The position numbers were made by a program, and so were the translations under genes. The notes under the pieces are model-generated. The model was not told the DNA's origin. It saw nothing but the letters and a program-made list of their open reading frames with translations, and searched no databases. From the NCBI RefSeq assembly GCF_016428595.1, contig NZ_JAELVQ010000015.1:44131-108130 (forward strand): DNA of 64,000 bases, in the 5' to 3' direction. The DNA is from Snuella sedimenti (lineage in GTDB: Bacteria > Bacteroidota > Bacteroidia > Flavobacteriales > Flavobacteriaceae). Positions within the stretch are counted from its first letter, which is position 1. Each line of letters starts with the position of its first letter. Shown here piece after piece: positions 1 to 9,858 of this stretch.

Positions 1-1
1 G

Positions 2-526
2 GTGTTAACCTTGGTAAATATTGTAAGTACAGGAGGAAATCTATTATTGGATATCGGTCCCGATGCTAGGGGTAGAATACCGGTAATTATGCAAGAACGC
101 TTATTGCAAATAGGAAGTTGGTTGGAAACAAACGGAGAAGCTATTTATGGCACACGTCCTTGGAATAACTCTTTTCAGTGGTCTTTAGAAGGTGAAAAGA
201 ATTATATCCCTAAGCAACATTATTTGGGAGGTGATGTCATTTTAAAGCAAACCATCGATCCCGAACCAGGTTATGCTGTTAAAGAGCTGTTCTTTACACA
301 AAATGACAAAGCCTATTATGCCATATTGCCAAAATGGAACGAAGAAGTAGTAATAAGAAATTTTAAAGCTTCAGAACAAGCAAAAATTTCATTGTTGGCA
401 ACGGGAGAAGTATTAAATGGAAAACAAGCTGGTGAAGATTTTATAATCGAATTGCCCAGCTACCAACCTAATAAAATGAAAGCAACGGATGTATATGCCT
501 ATGCTATTAAAATAACAAAGAAATAA
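2..526 (+). CDS. Alpha-L-fucosidase GH29, C-terminal part (cut by window edge)
   Basis: This is the C-terminal 174 residues of a GH29 alpha-L-fucosidase; the catalytic barrel start lies upstream of the window, and the reading frame is open to base 2. The visible part begins at the last strand of the barrel, with the family signature [19 protein letters not shown] and the following helix ending in [11 protein letters not shown], then a C-terminal beta-sandwich. The signature is of the classical (GH29-A) type. The protein would hydrolyse terminal alpha-L-fucose in the periplasm or at the cell surface, but the signal peptide cannot be seen. It is followed after 12 bases by a second fucosidase gene, so it belongs to the same transcription unit. 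The GTG at base 2 is simply a valine codon. Confidence 0.93.
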   Translation: MLTLVNIVSTGGNLLLDIGPDARGRIPVIMQERLLQIGSWLETNGEAIYGTRPWNNSFQWSLEGEKNYIPKQHYLGGDVILKQTIDPEPGYAVKELFFTQNDKAYYAILPKWNEEVVIRNFKASEQAKISLLATGEVLNGKQAGEDFIIELPSYQPNKMKATDVYAYAIKITKK

Positions 527-538
527 AGAGTCCATATT

Positions 539-2767
539 ATGTACAGACTATCTAGTTTATTAATTATTGCTTTGGTTTTCGTTTCCTGTAACCAAAAAAA
601 AGGATTGGTATTAAATACCAGCAATACCATTGAAATTAAGGAAAACGATTCCAAAGATTCTATCGTTTTAAAAGCAGCACATGTCGTGCCAACGGAAAAC
701 CAATACGAGGCGTTAAAAAATGAATTTATAGCATTTATCCATTTTGGTCCCAATACCTTTACCCGTATGGAATGGGGAAATGGTATGGAAGACCCCAAAA
801 TATTCGATTTAAAGACGCTAGATACCGACCAGTGGTGCGAGGCCATGAAAAGTGCCGGCATGAAAATGGTTGTAATTACGGTAAAGCACCACGACGGTTT
901 TGTGCTTTGGCAAAGCCGTTATACCAAGCACGGTATCATGTCTACCGGATTTAAGGATGGTAAAGGCGATATTTTAAAAGAATTGTCGGAATCCTGTCAA
1001 AAGTACGGTTTAAAACTGGGTGTCTATCTATCACCGGCCGATCTGTATCAAATTGAAAATGAAGAAGGGCTTTACGGTAATCTAAGCAAATATTCAGACC
1101 GGACCATTCCAAGGTCCGTAGAAGGACGTCCGTTTGCCAATAAGACCACCTTTACGTTCAATGTTGACGATTATAACGAGTATTTCCTAAATCAGTTGTT
1201 CGAATTATTAACAGAATATGGTCCCATACACGAAGTGTGGTTCGACGGTGCGCACCCCAAGCGCAAGGGCGGACAAAAGTACAACTATCTGGCCTGGAAA
1301 GAACTCATAAGCACATTGGCTCCAGAAGCCGTGGTCTTTGGTAAACAAGATATCAGATGGTGTGGTAACGAAGCTGGCGGGACAAGGGATACCGAATGGA
1401 ACGTAATCCCTTATAAAACCAATCCCCATGAGATGAATAGCTTCGCCGATATAACAGGAGAAGACATAGGCAGCAGGGAGAAACTGTACGATGCCAAATT
1501 TTTGCATTACCAACAAGCAGAAACCAATACCTCAATTCGAGAGGGATGGTTTTACAGGGACGAGGACAAGCAAAAAGTACGCAGTGCCGATGATGTGTTC
1601 GATATTTACGAGCGGTCTGTCGGGGGCAACTCAACATTTTTATTGAACATCCCTCCAAATAGAGACGGTAAGTTTTCACCAGAAGATGTCAAGGTTCTAA
1701 ATGAAGTAGGGCAACGTATTAAAGCAACCTATGGCACTAATTTATTTGAAGGCGCAAGCGGGCCATCCAAAGTGTTGGATGCAGATACGGAAAGCTATGA
1801 ATTGTTGGACGGTTCAAATGAAATAATCATTAGTACCAAAGCCCCGGTGACAATCAACCGATTGGTGCTCCAGGAAGCCATAACAACGCACGGTGAGCGT
1901 ATTGAAGAACATGCGTTGGATGCATGGATAGACAATGCATGGCAGGAAGTTGCAGTGGCCACCAATGTGGGGTACAAACGTATTTTACGTTTTCAGGAGG
2001 TAACGTCAGATAAATTCAGAATACGTGTACTAGCCTCACGTTTTACACCAGCAGTTTCCAATGTAACCGCGCATTATTATAAGACACGTCCGCCACAATT
2101 AACCATTTCAAGAGATGCCGAAGGAAAGCTTAACATTGCCCCCAAGAAGCATGATTTTGGTTGGAAACCACATGGAGAAGATGCCGTTAGCAATTTGAAT
2201 GCTGGATATGAAATACGCTATACCATCGATGGCAGCACACCTACAAAAACATCCAAATTATTTAAAACCCCCGAAACTATCGCTTCAACAGAGGTTAAGG
2301 CCGTTGCTATTGATAAAGAAGAAGTAGGAAGTGTAGCATCCCGTGTATTCGGTATTTTAAAGACCGACTGGAAAATTGTAGGAACAGATAGCGGAGCAGA
2401 TAAACACCCAGGAACGCATGCTTTTGACGAGAACCCGAATACCTATTGGCAATCAGAAGCTAAAGGAAAGACCCATTACATAGCCATTGACTTAGGCCGT
2501 TCCTATAATCTTAAAGGATTTGCCTATACACCGCAAACCAGACATGTCGACGGCATGATCGAACAAGGTATTGTTAAAGTAAGTCAGGATGGTAAACAAT
2601 GGAAAACCGTAGAGACCTTTGAGTTTGGAAACCTAATTAACGATCCAGTAAGAAGAAACCATTATTTTAAGAATACGGCTGAAGGTAGGTTTATTAGGAT
2701 CGAGTCTAAAACCATAGCAGGAGGCAAACAAACAGCTGCCATTGCAGAGTTGGATGTTTTTGAATGA
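539..2767 (+). CDS. GH29 alpha-L-fucosidase lipoprotein with C-terminal F5/8 type C domain
   Basis: 742 residues. A lipoprotein signal peptide ends at Cys17 (VFVSC), so the enzyme is membrane-anchored, probably on the cell surface. The GH29 barrel spans about residues 50-400 with HHDG at 117-120 and the nucleophile motif EVWFDG (Asp236). Glu278 in RWCGNEAGG is the best acid/base candidate; Glu286 in the following TEW is another. The sequence resembles the GH29-B (1,3/1,4-linkage) group more than the broad-specificity group. After the barrel come a beta-sandwich, a chitobiase-C/Fn3-like segment around 545-605 (RYTIDGSTPT), and an F5/8 type C (discoidin, CBM32-like) domain around 615-742 that probably binds glycan. 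It lies in a run of closely spaced genes, 12 bases after the previous gene and 16 before the next. Confidence 0.93.
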   Translation: MYRLSSLLIIALVFVSCNQKKGLVLNTSNTIEIKENDSKDSIVLKAAHVVPTENQYEALKNEFIAFIHFGPNTFTRMEWGNGMEDPKIFDLKTLDTDQWCEAMKSAGMKMVVITVKHHDGFVLWQSRYTKHGIMSTGFKDGKGDILKELSESCQKYGLKLGVYLSPADLYQIENEEGLYGNLSKYSDRTIPRSVEGRPFANKTTFTFNVDDYNEYFLNQLFELLTEYGPIHEVWFDGAHPKRKGGQKYNYLAWKELISTLAPEAVVFGKQDIRWCGNEAGGTRDTEWNVIPYKTNPHEMNSFADITGEDIGSREKLYDAKFLHYQQAETNTSIREGWFYRDEDKQKVRSADDVFDIYERSVGGNSTFLLNIPPNRDGKFSPEDVKVLNEVGQRIKATYGTNLFEGASGPSKVLDADTESYELLDGSNEIIISTKAPVTINRLVLQEAITTHGERIEEHALDAWIDNAWQEVAVATNVGYKRILRFQEVTSDKFRIRVLASRFTPAVSNVTAHYYKTRPPQLTISRDAEGKLNIAPKKHDFGWKPHGEDAVSNLNAGYEIRYTIDGSTPTKTSKLFKTPETIASTEVKAVAIDKEEVGSVASRVFGILKTDWKIVGTDSGADKHPGTHAFDENPNTYWQSEAKGKTHYIAIDLGRSYNLKGFAYTPQTRHVDGMIEQGIVKVSQDGKQWKTVETFEFGNLINDPVRRNHYFKNTAEGRFIRIESKTIAGGKQTAAIAELDVFE

Positions 2768-2783
2768 ACCAATTTGAGTTTAA

Positions 2784-5165
2784 ATGAAGCAAATTGTAAA
2801 GTATAATTTTATTGGAGCTTTATTCTTTTTTGTTAGTCTGGGAGTGGCACAAAATACAGATGATTTACGTTTGTACGATAGCTTTAAACCTATTACTTCC
2901 GATAATGTTTTTAAAACCGAAGGCTATTACAATTGGGGGACATCCATATTAAAGGGAGAAGATGGTAAATATCATATGTTTTATGCCCGGTGGAAGAAAG
3001 AATACGGGTTTTTAGGATGGTTAACCCATTCCGAGATTGCACATGCTACGTCCAAAAAACCTACCGGCCCCTGGAAATTTAAAGAAGTAGTACTTGAAGG
3101 TGCCCGCAACAACCGATGGGATGCGATAACGGCCCATAACCCTAAAATAAAATATTTTGATGGTAAATATTATTTGTATTACATCGCAACCAATTTAGGA
3201 GATAAAGATTTTACAGAAGAAGAACTCATAGAAACAGCCCATACAGGATACAGTCATCCAAATTGGAAAATTTTACGCCCCAATCAACGTACTGGTGTTG
3301 CCGTTTCCAGTTCCATCAATGGACCATGGAAGCGTATGGATGTACCCTTAATAGAACCTTCGGGTCCCATAACAACACTTACGGTAAACCCAGCTATCGA
3401 TAGAGGTGGCGACGGTAACTATTATTTGATTGTTAAAGGTGATAAACCCAATGAAAAACGCTTTATAAGAAACCAGGCTATAGCCATTTCAAAGTCACCT
3501 TTAGGACCATTTGAAATTCAAGAAAAGCCGGTAATCGATTATATAGATACCGAAGACATGTCTATGTGGTATGATGAAACCAGAAACCGCTTTTATGGTG
3601 TATTTCATGCACATGGTTTTATAGGTATGGTCACATCGCATGACGGCATCCATTGGAAAAAGGCCAATGAGTATGTACTCATGCCTAAGAAAGTTAAAAT
3701 GACAGATGGATCGATGCTCGTCCCCGACCGATTAGAACGTCCATTTGTTTATCATGAAAATGGCAAACCCAAAGTACTAAGCTTGGCAGCTAAGAAGGGC
3801 GATGAATCCTATAGTATTTTCATTCCTATCGAAGAGGTATCATACCCAAAGCCGAATCATAGGCAATTGGCTTGGCAAGAAGCCGAAATGGGCGTGGTAT
3901 TCCATTACGACCTGCATGTATTTGATGGTATAAAATACGGACAAGGAAATAACAGAATCGATCCTGTTTCCAATTATCAGATATTTAATCCGAAACAATT
4001 AGACACAGACCAATGGGTTAAGGCAGCTAAGGATGCTGGTGCCAAATTTGCGATTTTAACAGCAACACACGAAACGGGCTTTGCCCTGTACCAATCTAAA
4101 GTTAATCCCTATTGTTTAAGAGCAGTAGATTGGCGTGATGGTAAAGGTGATATTGTAGCCGATTTTGTGGCCTCTTGTAGAAAGTATGGCATTAAGCCAG
4201 GCATCTATTTAGGTATTCGATGGAATTCATTTTTAGGTGTTCATGACTTTAAGGTTAATGGAGAAGGCGCATTTAAGGAAAACCGTCAGAAGTGGTATAA
4301 CCAAATGATAGAGGGTATGGTAAAAGAAATATGTACCAATTATGGAGAACTTTTTGAAATCTGGTTTGATGGTGGTGCCGACCATCCCGATAATGGAGCT
4401 CCAGATGTTTTGCCCATCGTTAGAAAATATCAGCCTAATTGCCTGTTCTACCATAATGGACAGTTGGCAGAAGCACGTTGGGGTGGTTCCGAATCAGGAA
4501 CAGTTGCCGATTCATGTTGGTCAACATTTCCTTATAGTGCCACAGGAGCAGGTGAAAGTGCTAGAAAAAATATAGCAACCAATAATTTTCAGTTACTAAA
4601 AGAAGGCGATCCCAATGGAAAATTTTGGGTGCCGGCCATGGCCGATGCACCCTTAAGAGGCTATAATGGACGTCATGAGTGGTTTTGGGAACCCGGTGAT
4701 GAAACGCATATTTTCCCTTTGGAAAATTTAATGGATATGTATTATAAGTCTGTTGGCAGAAATGCAACCCTTATCATGGGCTTAACACCAGACCCTGAAG
4801 GGCTGTTGCCTGAACCCGATGCCAAACGATTAAAAGAATGGGGAGATGAGATTAATAGGCGGTTTTTTAAACCATTAAAAACAGTATCAGGAACAGGAGA
4901 TAAATTGATATTGAAACTTGATACAGCTACAGAAATCAATCATGTAATTATTCAGGAAGATATCAAACTAGGGGAACGTGTTAGAGCCTATGCAGTTGAG
5001 GCTTTTGTAAATGGGAAATGGAAAGAAGTATTTAGAGGTAAAAGCATTGGACATAAGCGAATAGAACAATTCGAAAGTATAAAAGTAAGTCGATTGCGAC
5101 TCAGAATTTTAAAGAGAGATAGAGAGCCTCAAATAAAAAGCTTTAGTGTTTATAATGTAAACTAA
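2784..5165 (+). CDS. Two-domain glycosidase: GH43-like beta-propeller fused to GH29-type barrel
   Basis: 793 residues with a cleavable signal peptide (residues 1-22, GVAQ). Residues about 30-360 look like a five-bladed beta-propeller of the GH43/GH32/GH117 type: repeated GKYHMFYARW, GKYYLYYIAT and NYYLIVKG strands, and WDAITAHNPKIKYFDG. Residues about 365-690 are a GH29-B-like barrel with the nucleophile motif EIWFDGG (Asp529) and Glu570 in RWGGSESG as acid/base candidate; a short beta-sandwich follows to the end. Aligned without gaps to the neighbouring fucosidase, the second candidate acid (Glu286 there) is Cys578 here. The GH29 half should remove alpha-L-fucose. The propeller may cut an adjacent sugar or only bind. 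Both halves sit in one uninterrupted frame, so this is a true fusion. The next gene starts one base after the stop. Confidence 0.85.
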   Translation: MKQIVKYNFIGALFFFVSLGVAQNTDDLRLYDSFKPITSDNVFKTEGYYNWGTSILKGEDGKYHMFYARWKKEYGFLGWLTHSEIAHATSKKPTGPWKFKEVVLEGARNNRWDAITAHNPKIKYFDGKYYLYYIATNLGDKDFTEEELIETAHTGYSHPNWKILRPNQRTGVAVSSSINGPWKRMDVPLIEPSGPITTLTVNPAIDRGGDGNYYLIVKGDKPNEKRFIRNQAIAISKSPLGPFEIQEKPVIDYIDTEDMSMWYDETRNRFYGVFHAHGFIGMVTSHDGIHWKKANEYVLMPKKVKMTDGSMLVPDRLERPFVYHENGKPKVLSLAAKKGDESYSIFIPIEEVSYPKPNHRQLAWQEAEMGVVFHYDLHVFDGIKYGQGNNRIDPVSNYQIFNPKQLDTDQWVKAAKDAGAKFAILTATHETGFALYQSKVNPYCLRAVDWRDGKGDIVADFVASCRKYGIKPGIYLGIRWNSFLGVHDFKVNGEGAFKENRQKWYNQMIEGMVKEICTNYGELFEIWFDGGADHPDNGAPDVLPIVRKYQPNCLFYHNGQLAEARWGGSESGTVADSCWSTFPYSATGAGESARKNIATNNFQLLKEGDPNGKFWVPAMADAPLRGYNGRHEWFWEPGDETHIFPLENLMDMYYKSVGRNATLIMGLTPDPEGLLPEPDAKRLKEWGDEINRRFFKPLKTVSGTGDKLILKLDTATEINHVIIQEDIKLGERVRAYAVEAFVNGKWKEVFRGKSIGHKRIEQFESIKVSRLRLRILKRDREPQIKSFSVYNVN

Positions 5166-5166
5166 A

Positions 5167-5853
5167 ATGAATCATAAAAAGTATTCAAATAAACCACTTT
5201 ACATAATACTGTTGCTAACAGTATTTATTACGAGTGGTTTTTATAACGAAAAACCAAAAATACTAATCATAGGAGACTCCATATCTATTGGATATACACC
5301 CTTTGTAAAGAAAAATTTAGCAGCAACAGCAATTGTAGAGCATAATCCAGGCAACGCACAACATACGGGTACAGGATTAAAGCAGATTGAAGCTTGGATA
5401 GGAGATACCAACTGGGACATCATTCAGTTTAATTGGGGACTTTGGGATCTATGCTATCGACATCCAGATTCGAAAGAGTATGGTAACAGAGATAAAATAA
5501 ACGGAAAGGTAACCTATACCGTTGAAGAATATGCAGCTAATTTAGATACTTTGGTTAGAAAGATTAAAGAAAAGTCAAATGCAAAATTGGTTTTTGTAAC
5601 AACTAGCTACGTACCCAAGGAAGAAGCAGGAAGGTTTGAAGCAGATGCTAAAAGATACAATAAAGCGGCAATAGCCGTTATGAAAAAGCATAATGTAAGT
5701 GTTAATCATATCTATAAAGCATCGAAAACCATCCACAAGAAATATGGGAAAGGATCTCACGATGTCCATTATACTAAAGATGGATATAAAAAGTTGGGTA
5801 AAATAGTATCGGGGTTTTTATTTGAACAATTAAAAATGCTCAAAAAACAATAG
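5167..5853 (+). CDS. SGNH/GDSL-type esterase, secreted or membrane-anchored
   Basis: 228 residues. An N-terminal hydrophobic segment (about 10-25, no lipobox cysteine) suggests a signal peptide or anchor. The SGNH fold is shown by block I IIGDSIS (catalytic Ser38) directly after the first strand, and by block V SHDVHYTKDGY near the C-terminus (Asp199 and His201). Length is normal for a single-domain SGNH hydrolase. In this setting it probably removes acetyl or other acyl groups from the glycan so that the fucosidases can act; the substrate is inferred from context only. It starts one base after the previous stop, so translational coupling is likely. Confidence 0.85.
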   Translation: MNHKKYSNKPLYIILLLTVFITSGFYNEKPKILIIGDSISIGYTPFVKKNLAATAIVEHNPGNAQHTGTGLKQIEAWIGDTNWDIIQFNWGLWDLCYRHPDSKEYGNRDKINGKVTYTVEEYAANLDTLVRKIKEKSNAKLVFVTTSYVPKEEAGRFEADAKRYNKAAIAVMKKHNVSVNHIYKASKTIHKKYGKGSHDVHYTKDGYKKLGKIVSGFLFEQLKMLKKQ

Positions 5854-5870
5854 TTTCAAGCTAAGATAAA

Positions 5871-8231
5871 ATGAGAAGAATAGTTGGTATTTCATTCATA
5901 CTATGTATCCAAATGTTACTTGGCTGTAAACCCCAAGTACTTGATATTTATGTTAATCCCAATGGTAATAATGCCGCTTCAGGATTTAAAGATGGGCCGT
6001 TAGCAACCATAGCTTCAGCTTTAGCAAAAGCAGAAGCCCATAAAGAAACATATCCAGAAGCACACGTTAACATTTATCTACAAGAGGGAGAATACCATTT
6101 AGTAAAACCAATTGTAATAACCTCTCAGCTAAGCCATCTTAACATTATTGGAGAAGGATCGGATAAAGTAATTATAAAAGGATCTGAACAGTTAGATTTG
6201 AATTGGGTTAAACAATCAGACTCTATATGGATAGCAGAGGTAAAAGGACATTTAAATTTCGATCAATTCTTTGTAAATGGGCAGCAACAAATATTGGCAA
6301 GATACCCTAATTACAGTGAAGAAGGCGGACACTGGCAAGGGCATGCAGTGGATGCCATTTCGCTAGAACGTGTAAAATCATGGAAACAACCTAAAGGAGC
6401 AATTGTACACGCCATGCATAGTGGTGAATGGGGCGATTTTCATTATAGGATATCAAAAGCCAATGAAGATGGTACGGTAGACTTAACAGGAGGGCATCAA
6501 AATAACCGACCTTCAAAAATGCACGAACGTTTTAGAATGGTTGAGAACGTTTTGGAAGAACTGGACAGTCCAGGAGAGTGGTATTTTGATAAAGACACAA
6601 AGCAGCTTTATTATTGGCCTTCGGAAAATGTAAATGTCGAAACAGCTGTTTTTGAAGGTGCTATCTTAAAGAATTTGATAAGCATTCAGGGAACTGAGCC
6701 TGAGCCTGTACAAGATATTAACATCAAGGGAATTAAGTTTACACATACGCAAAGAACCTTTATGGAAGATTATGAGCCTTTGTTGCGAAGTGATTGGACC
6801 ATATATAGAGGAGGAGCTCTGTTTATTGAAGGAACTGAAAAGGTAAGCATCACCGATTGTGAGTTTGTTAACTTGGGAGGGAACGTCATTTTTGCAAGTA
6901 ACTACAATCGCGATATTACCATAGAACGAAACCACATTCACGATTGTGGGGCTACTGCTATTAGTTTTGTTGGTGACCCAAAAGCGGTACGTTCGCCCTC
7001 ATTTCAATATGGGGAATATGTCAATTTAGCCGAAATGGATACCATACCAGGTCCTGCTACAAATAATTATCCAAGTAAATCCGTTGTCAACGATAACTTG
7101 ATTTACAGAATTGGACGCATTGAAAAACAAACAGCAGGCGTACAACTTTCAATGGCAATGGATATAACCATAAGCAATAATAGTATTTACGACATACCAC
7201 GCGCAGGAATCAATGTTAGCGAAGGAACTTGGGGAGGCCATGTTATAGAATTTAATGATGTATTTAACACCGTATTGGAAACTTCCGATCACGGAGCGTT
7301 TAACTCCTGGGGGCGCGATCGGTTTTGGCATCCAAACAGATCTGTGATGAACGAGTTAACAACCAATAATCCGCAGATGCCATATTGGGATGCCATACAT
7401 ACCACTATCATTAGAAATAATCGTTTTAGATGCGATCATGGGTGGGACATCGATTTGGATGATGGTTCTTCAAATTATACCATATACAATAATTTATGTT
7501 TAAACGGAGGCATTAAACTGCGTGAAGGGTTTTACAGAACTGTAGAAAATAATATTATGGTTAACAATGGTTTTCATCCGCATGTTTGGTTTAAAAATAG
7601 CGGCGACATATTTAGGAAAAATATTGTTTTTACAAGTCATCGAGATATAAGACTATTAGCTTGGGGAAAAGAAGTGGACTATAATTTCTTTCCTAATGAA
7701 TCCAGTTTAAAAGAAGCACAGACAAAAGGCGTTGATGCCCATAGTATATTTGGAGATATTGAGTTTAAAGACCCAACTAGAGGAAACTACGATTTAGTTG
7801 ATACAACAGAAGTATCAAAAATTGGTTTTAAACCTTTTAGAACGGATGTCTTTGGGGTTAAAACACAAAAATTAAAAGCTTTGGCTAAAAATCCTGATTT
7901 TCCGGAAGTGTACTTAAGTACTTCTAAAAAGAAAGGGAAAGTCATTGTATGGCAGTATGCCAACATAAAAAACATAGAAACTATTGAAGAGCGTTCGGCA
8001 TCGGGATTAAACAAAACGGCTGGTGTTTTGGTCGTATCACTTAATGAAAAGAGTATACTTAAAAAATCAGGAATTCAGGAAGGTGATGTAATCATTCGAG
8101 TTGAAGGCACTGAAATTGAAAATGTATCAGATTTAATAAATAACTTTCAGAAGTTAAACTGGAAAGGTAAAATGAAACTGGGTATCTTTAGAAACCAGAA
8201 AGAGCAAGCCGTTAATTTAATAACAAAATAA
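5871..8231 (+). CDS. GH141-like parallel beta-helix glycosidase with C-terminal PDZ domain
   Basis: 786 residues. Lipoprotein signal with Cys19 (MLLGC). Residues about 25-680 form a right-handed parallel beta-helix with recurrent short strand-turn units (SITDCEFVNLGG, ITIERNHIHDCG, ITISNNSIYDIP). The segment ETSDHGAFNSWGRDRFW is typical of GH141, a family with characterised alpha-L-fucosidase (RG-II) and xylanase members. The last 80 residues or so (from TAGVLVVSLNEKSIL) are a PDZ domain with the usual GIQEGDVIIRVEG carboxylate-loop region. An alpha-L-fucosidase role fits the neighbours but is inferred. The stop is one base before the next start. Another beta-helix family cannot be excluded without a profile search. 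Confidence 0.75.
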   Translation: MRRIVGISFILCIQMLLGCKPQVLDIYVNPNGNNAASGFKDGPLATIASALAKAEAHKETYPEAHVNIYLQEGEYHLVKPIVITSQLSHLNIIGEGSDKVIIKGSEQLDLNWVKQSDSIWIAEVKGHLNFDQFFVNGQQQILARYPNYSEEGGHWQGHAVDAISLERVKSWKQPKGAIVHAMHSGEWGDFHYRISKANEDGTVDLTGGHQNNRPSKMHERFRMVENVLEELDSPGEWYFDKDTKQLYYWPSENVNVETAVFEGAILKNLISIQGTEPEPVQDINIKGIKFTHTQRTFMEDYEPLLRSDWTIYRGGALFIEGTEKVSITDCEFVNLGGNVIFASNYNRDITIERNHIHDCGATAISFVGDPKAVRSPSFQYGEYVNLAEMDTIPGPATNNYPSKSVVNDNLIYRIGRIEKQTAGVQLSMAMDITISNNSIYDIPRAGINVSEGTWGGHVIEFNDVFNTVLETSDHGAFNSWGRDRFWHPNRSVMNELTTNNPQMPYWDAIHTTIIRNNRFRCDHGWDIDLDDGSSNYTIYNNLCLNGGIKLREGFYRTVENNIMVNNGFHPHVWFKNSGDIFRKNIVFTSHRDIRLLAWGKEVDYNFFPNESSLKEAQTKGVDAHSIFGDIEFKDPTRGNYDLVDTTEVSKIGFKPFRTDVFGVKTQKLKALAKNPDFPEVYLSTSKKKGKVIVWQYANIKNIETIEERSASGLNKTAGVLVVSLNEKSILKKSGIQEGDVIIRVEGTEIENVSDLINNFQKLNWKGKMKLGIFRNQKEQAVNLITK

Positions 8232-8232
8232 A

Positions 8233-9810
8233 ATGAAGAAGCACTTAATTTTAGCAATTCTTTGCATCGTTTTATTACAGATGTCTTGCGCTAAAAAGCA
8301 GAAAATTGAGGTAGAACAAGAAGTTGTAACATCACCTAATATTATTTATGTATTGGCAGACGATCTGGGGATTGGCGATATTAAAGCATTTAACCCTGAT
8401 GGTAAGATAAAAACACCCAATATAGATAAATTAGCTCAAGGCGGAATGAAATTTACCGATGCACATACGTCTTCATCTGTTTGTACACCTACACGCTATG
8501 GTATCCTCACGGGCCGTTATAATTGGCGGAGTAAGCTTAAAAGCGGTGTTTTAACAGGGACATCCAAAGCTTTAATTCCAAATAATAGGGCTACAGTGGC
8601 TTCATTTCTCAAAAAGAACGGTTATTACACTGGTTTTATAGGTAAATGGCACTTAGGTTGGGATTGGGCCAAAACACAAAGTGACAGCCTATTGGGTAAT
8701 GGATGGAACCCTGGAGACTTTAAGAATATCGATTTTTCAAAGCCTATTAAAAATGGACCAAACGATGTGGGGTTTGACTATGCTTACGGACATTCGGGTT
8801 CGTTGGACATGGCGCCTTATGTATATGTCGAAAATGGTATGCCAACCGCCATGCCAGATACGGTAACGGTCGATAAAGGAAAATATACATGGTGGCGCGA
8901 AGGACCGACAAGTCCCGATTTTGTTCATGAAGATGTAACCCCTAACTTTTTTAGAAGGTCTTTTAATTTTATAAAAGAGCAAGCTAAAAATGAGAAACCA
9001 TTCTTTTTGTATTTAGCCTTGCCTTCACCGCATACCCCAATTTTACCTACTAAGGAGTGGTTGGGTAAAAGTGGTTTAAACCCCTATGCCGATTTTGTGA
9101 TGGAAGTAGATGGTTATATGGGACAATTACAGGCAGCCATTAAAGAAGCCGGAATCGAAGAGAATACAATTGTCATTTTTACAAGTGATAACGGATGTTC
9201 GCCTCAAGCCGATTATAAGGTGTTAGCAGCATTTGATCATAATCCGAGTAGTATTTACAGGGGACATAAAGCCGATATTTTTGAAGGGGGACATCGTGTG
9301 CCGTTTATTGTAAAATGGCCGGAAATGGTGAAAGCTGGATCCGTTTCGGGTAAAACAATATGCACCACAGACTTGTTCGCTACCTGTGCCGATATTGTAA
9401 ATGCAAAGTTGACCGATAATGAAGCAGAAGACAGTTTTTCAATGTTACCACTTTTAACAAATAATGAAAAGATGTTTAAGCGGGAGGCTACCATTCACAG
9501 TTCCATTAATGGAAGTTTTGCCATTCGGCAAGGTGATTATAAATTGGTGATGGCACCGGGTTCTGCCGGTTGGAGTTTTCCCAAGCCCAATTCAAAGGAT
9601 GTCGCGTCCTTACCTGAGATCCAACTATATAATCTGGTTACCGATCCCGGTGAAACGCAAAATATTTATAATGAGCATCCTGAAAAAGTAGCCAAGCTTA
9701 AAGCATTATTGCAAAAGCAAATCCTCGAAGGCAGAAGCACACCGGGTGAAGCTCAGAAAAATGATTCGGTAGCAAACTGGAAACAAATTAATTGGGAAAA
9801 GTCAAGATGA
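8233..9810 (+). CDS. S1-family (formylglycine) sulfatase lipoprotein
   Basis: 525 residues, lipoprotein signal ending at Cys19 (LQMSC). The arylsulfatase fold is clear: the metal-binding ADDLG near residue 43, the maturation motif SVCTPTRYGILTGRY in which Cys84 becomes formylglycine, GKWHLGW, and FTSDNG further on. It hydrolyses sulfate esters from a carbohydrate; the S1 subfamily and sulfate position cannot be assigned by eye. Activation needs a formylglycine-generating enzyme (FGE or anSME), which is not encoded here. The gene begins one base after the GH141-like stop, in line with desulfation coupled to fucose removal. Confidence 0.93.
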   Translation: MKKHLILAILCIVLLQMSCAKKQKIEVEQEVVTSPNIIYVLADDLGIGDIKAFNPDGKIKTPNIDKLAQGGMKFTDAHTSSSVCTPTRYGILTGRYNWRSKLKSGVLTGTSKALIPNNRATVASFLKKNGYYTGFIGKWHLGWDWAKTQSDSLLGNGWNPGDFKNIDFSKPIKNGPNDVGFDYAYGHSGSLDMAPYVYVENGMPTAMPDTVTVDKGKYTWWREGPTSPDFVHEDVTPNFFRRSFNFIKEQAKNEKPFFLYLALPSPHTPILPTKEWLGKSGLNPYADFVMEVDGYMGQLQAAIKEAGIEENTIVIFTSDNGCSPQADYKVLAAFDHNPSSIYRGHKADIFEGGHRVPFIVKWPEMVKAGSVSGKTICTTDLFATCADIVNAKLTDNEAEDSFSMLPLLTNNEKMFKREATIHSSINGSFAIRQGDYKLVMAPGSAGWSFPKPNSKDVASLPEIQLYNLVTDPGETQNIYNEHPEKVAKLKALLQKQILEGRSTPGEAQKNDSVANWKQINWEKSR

Positions 9811-9858
9811 GTTCAATAACAAAAACAAATAAATAAAAACAATAAATAATCAATAAAA

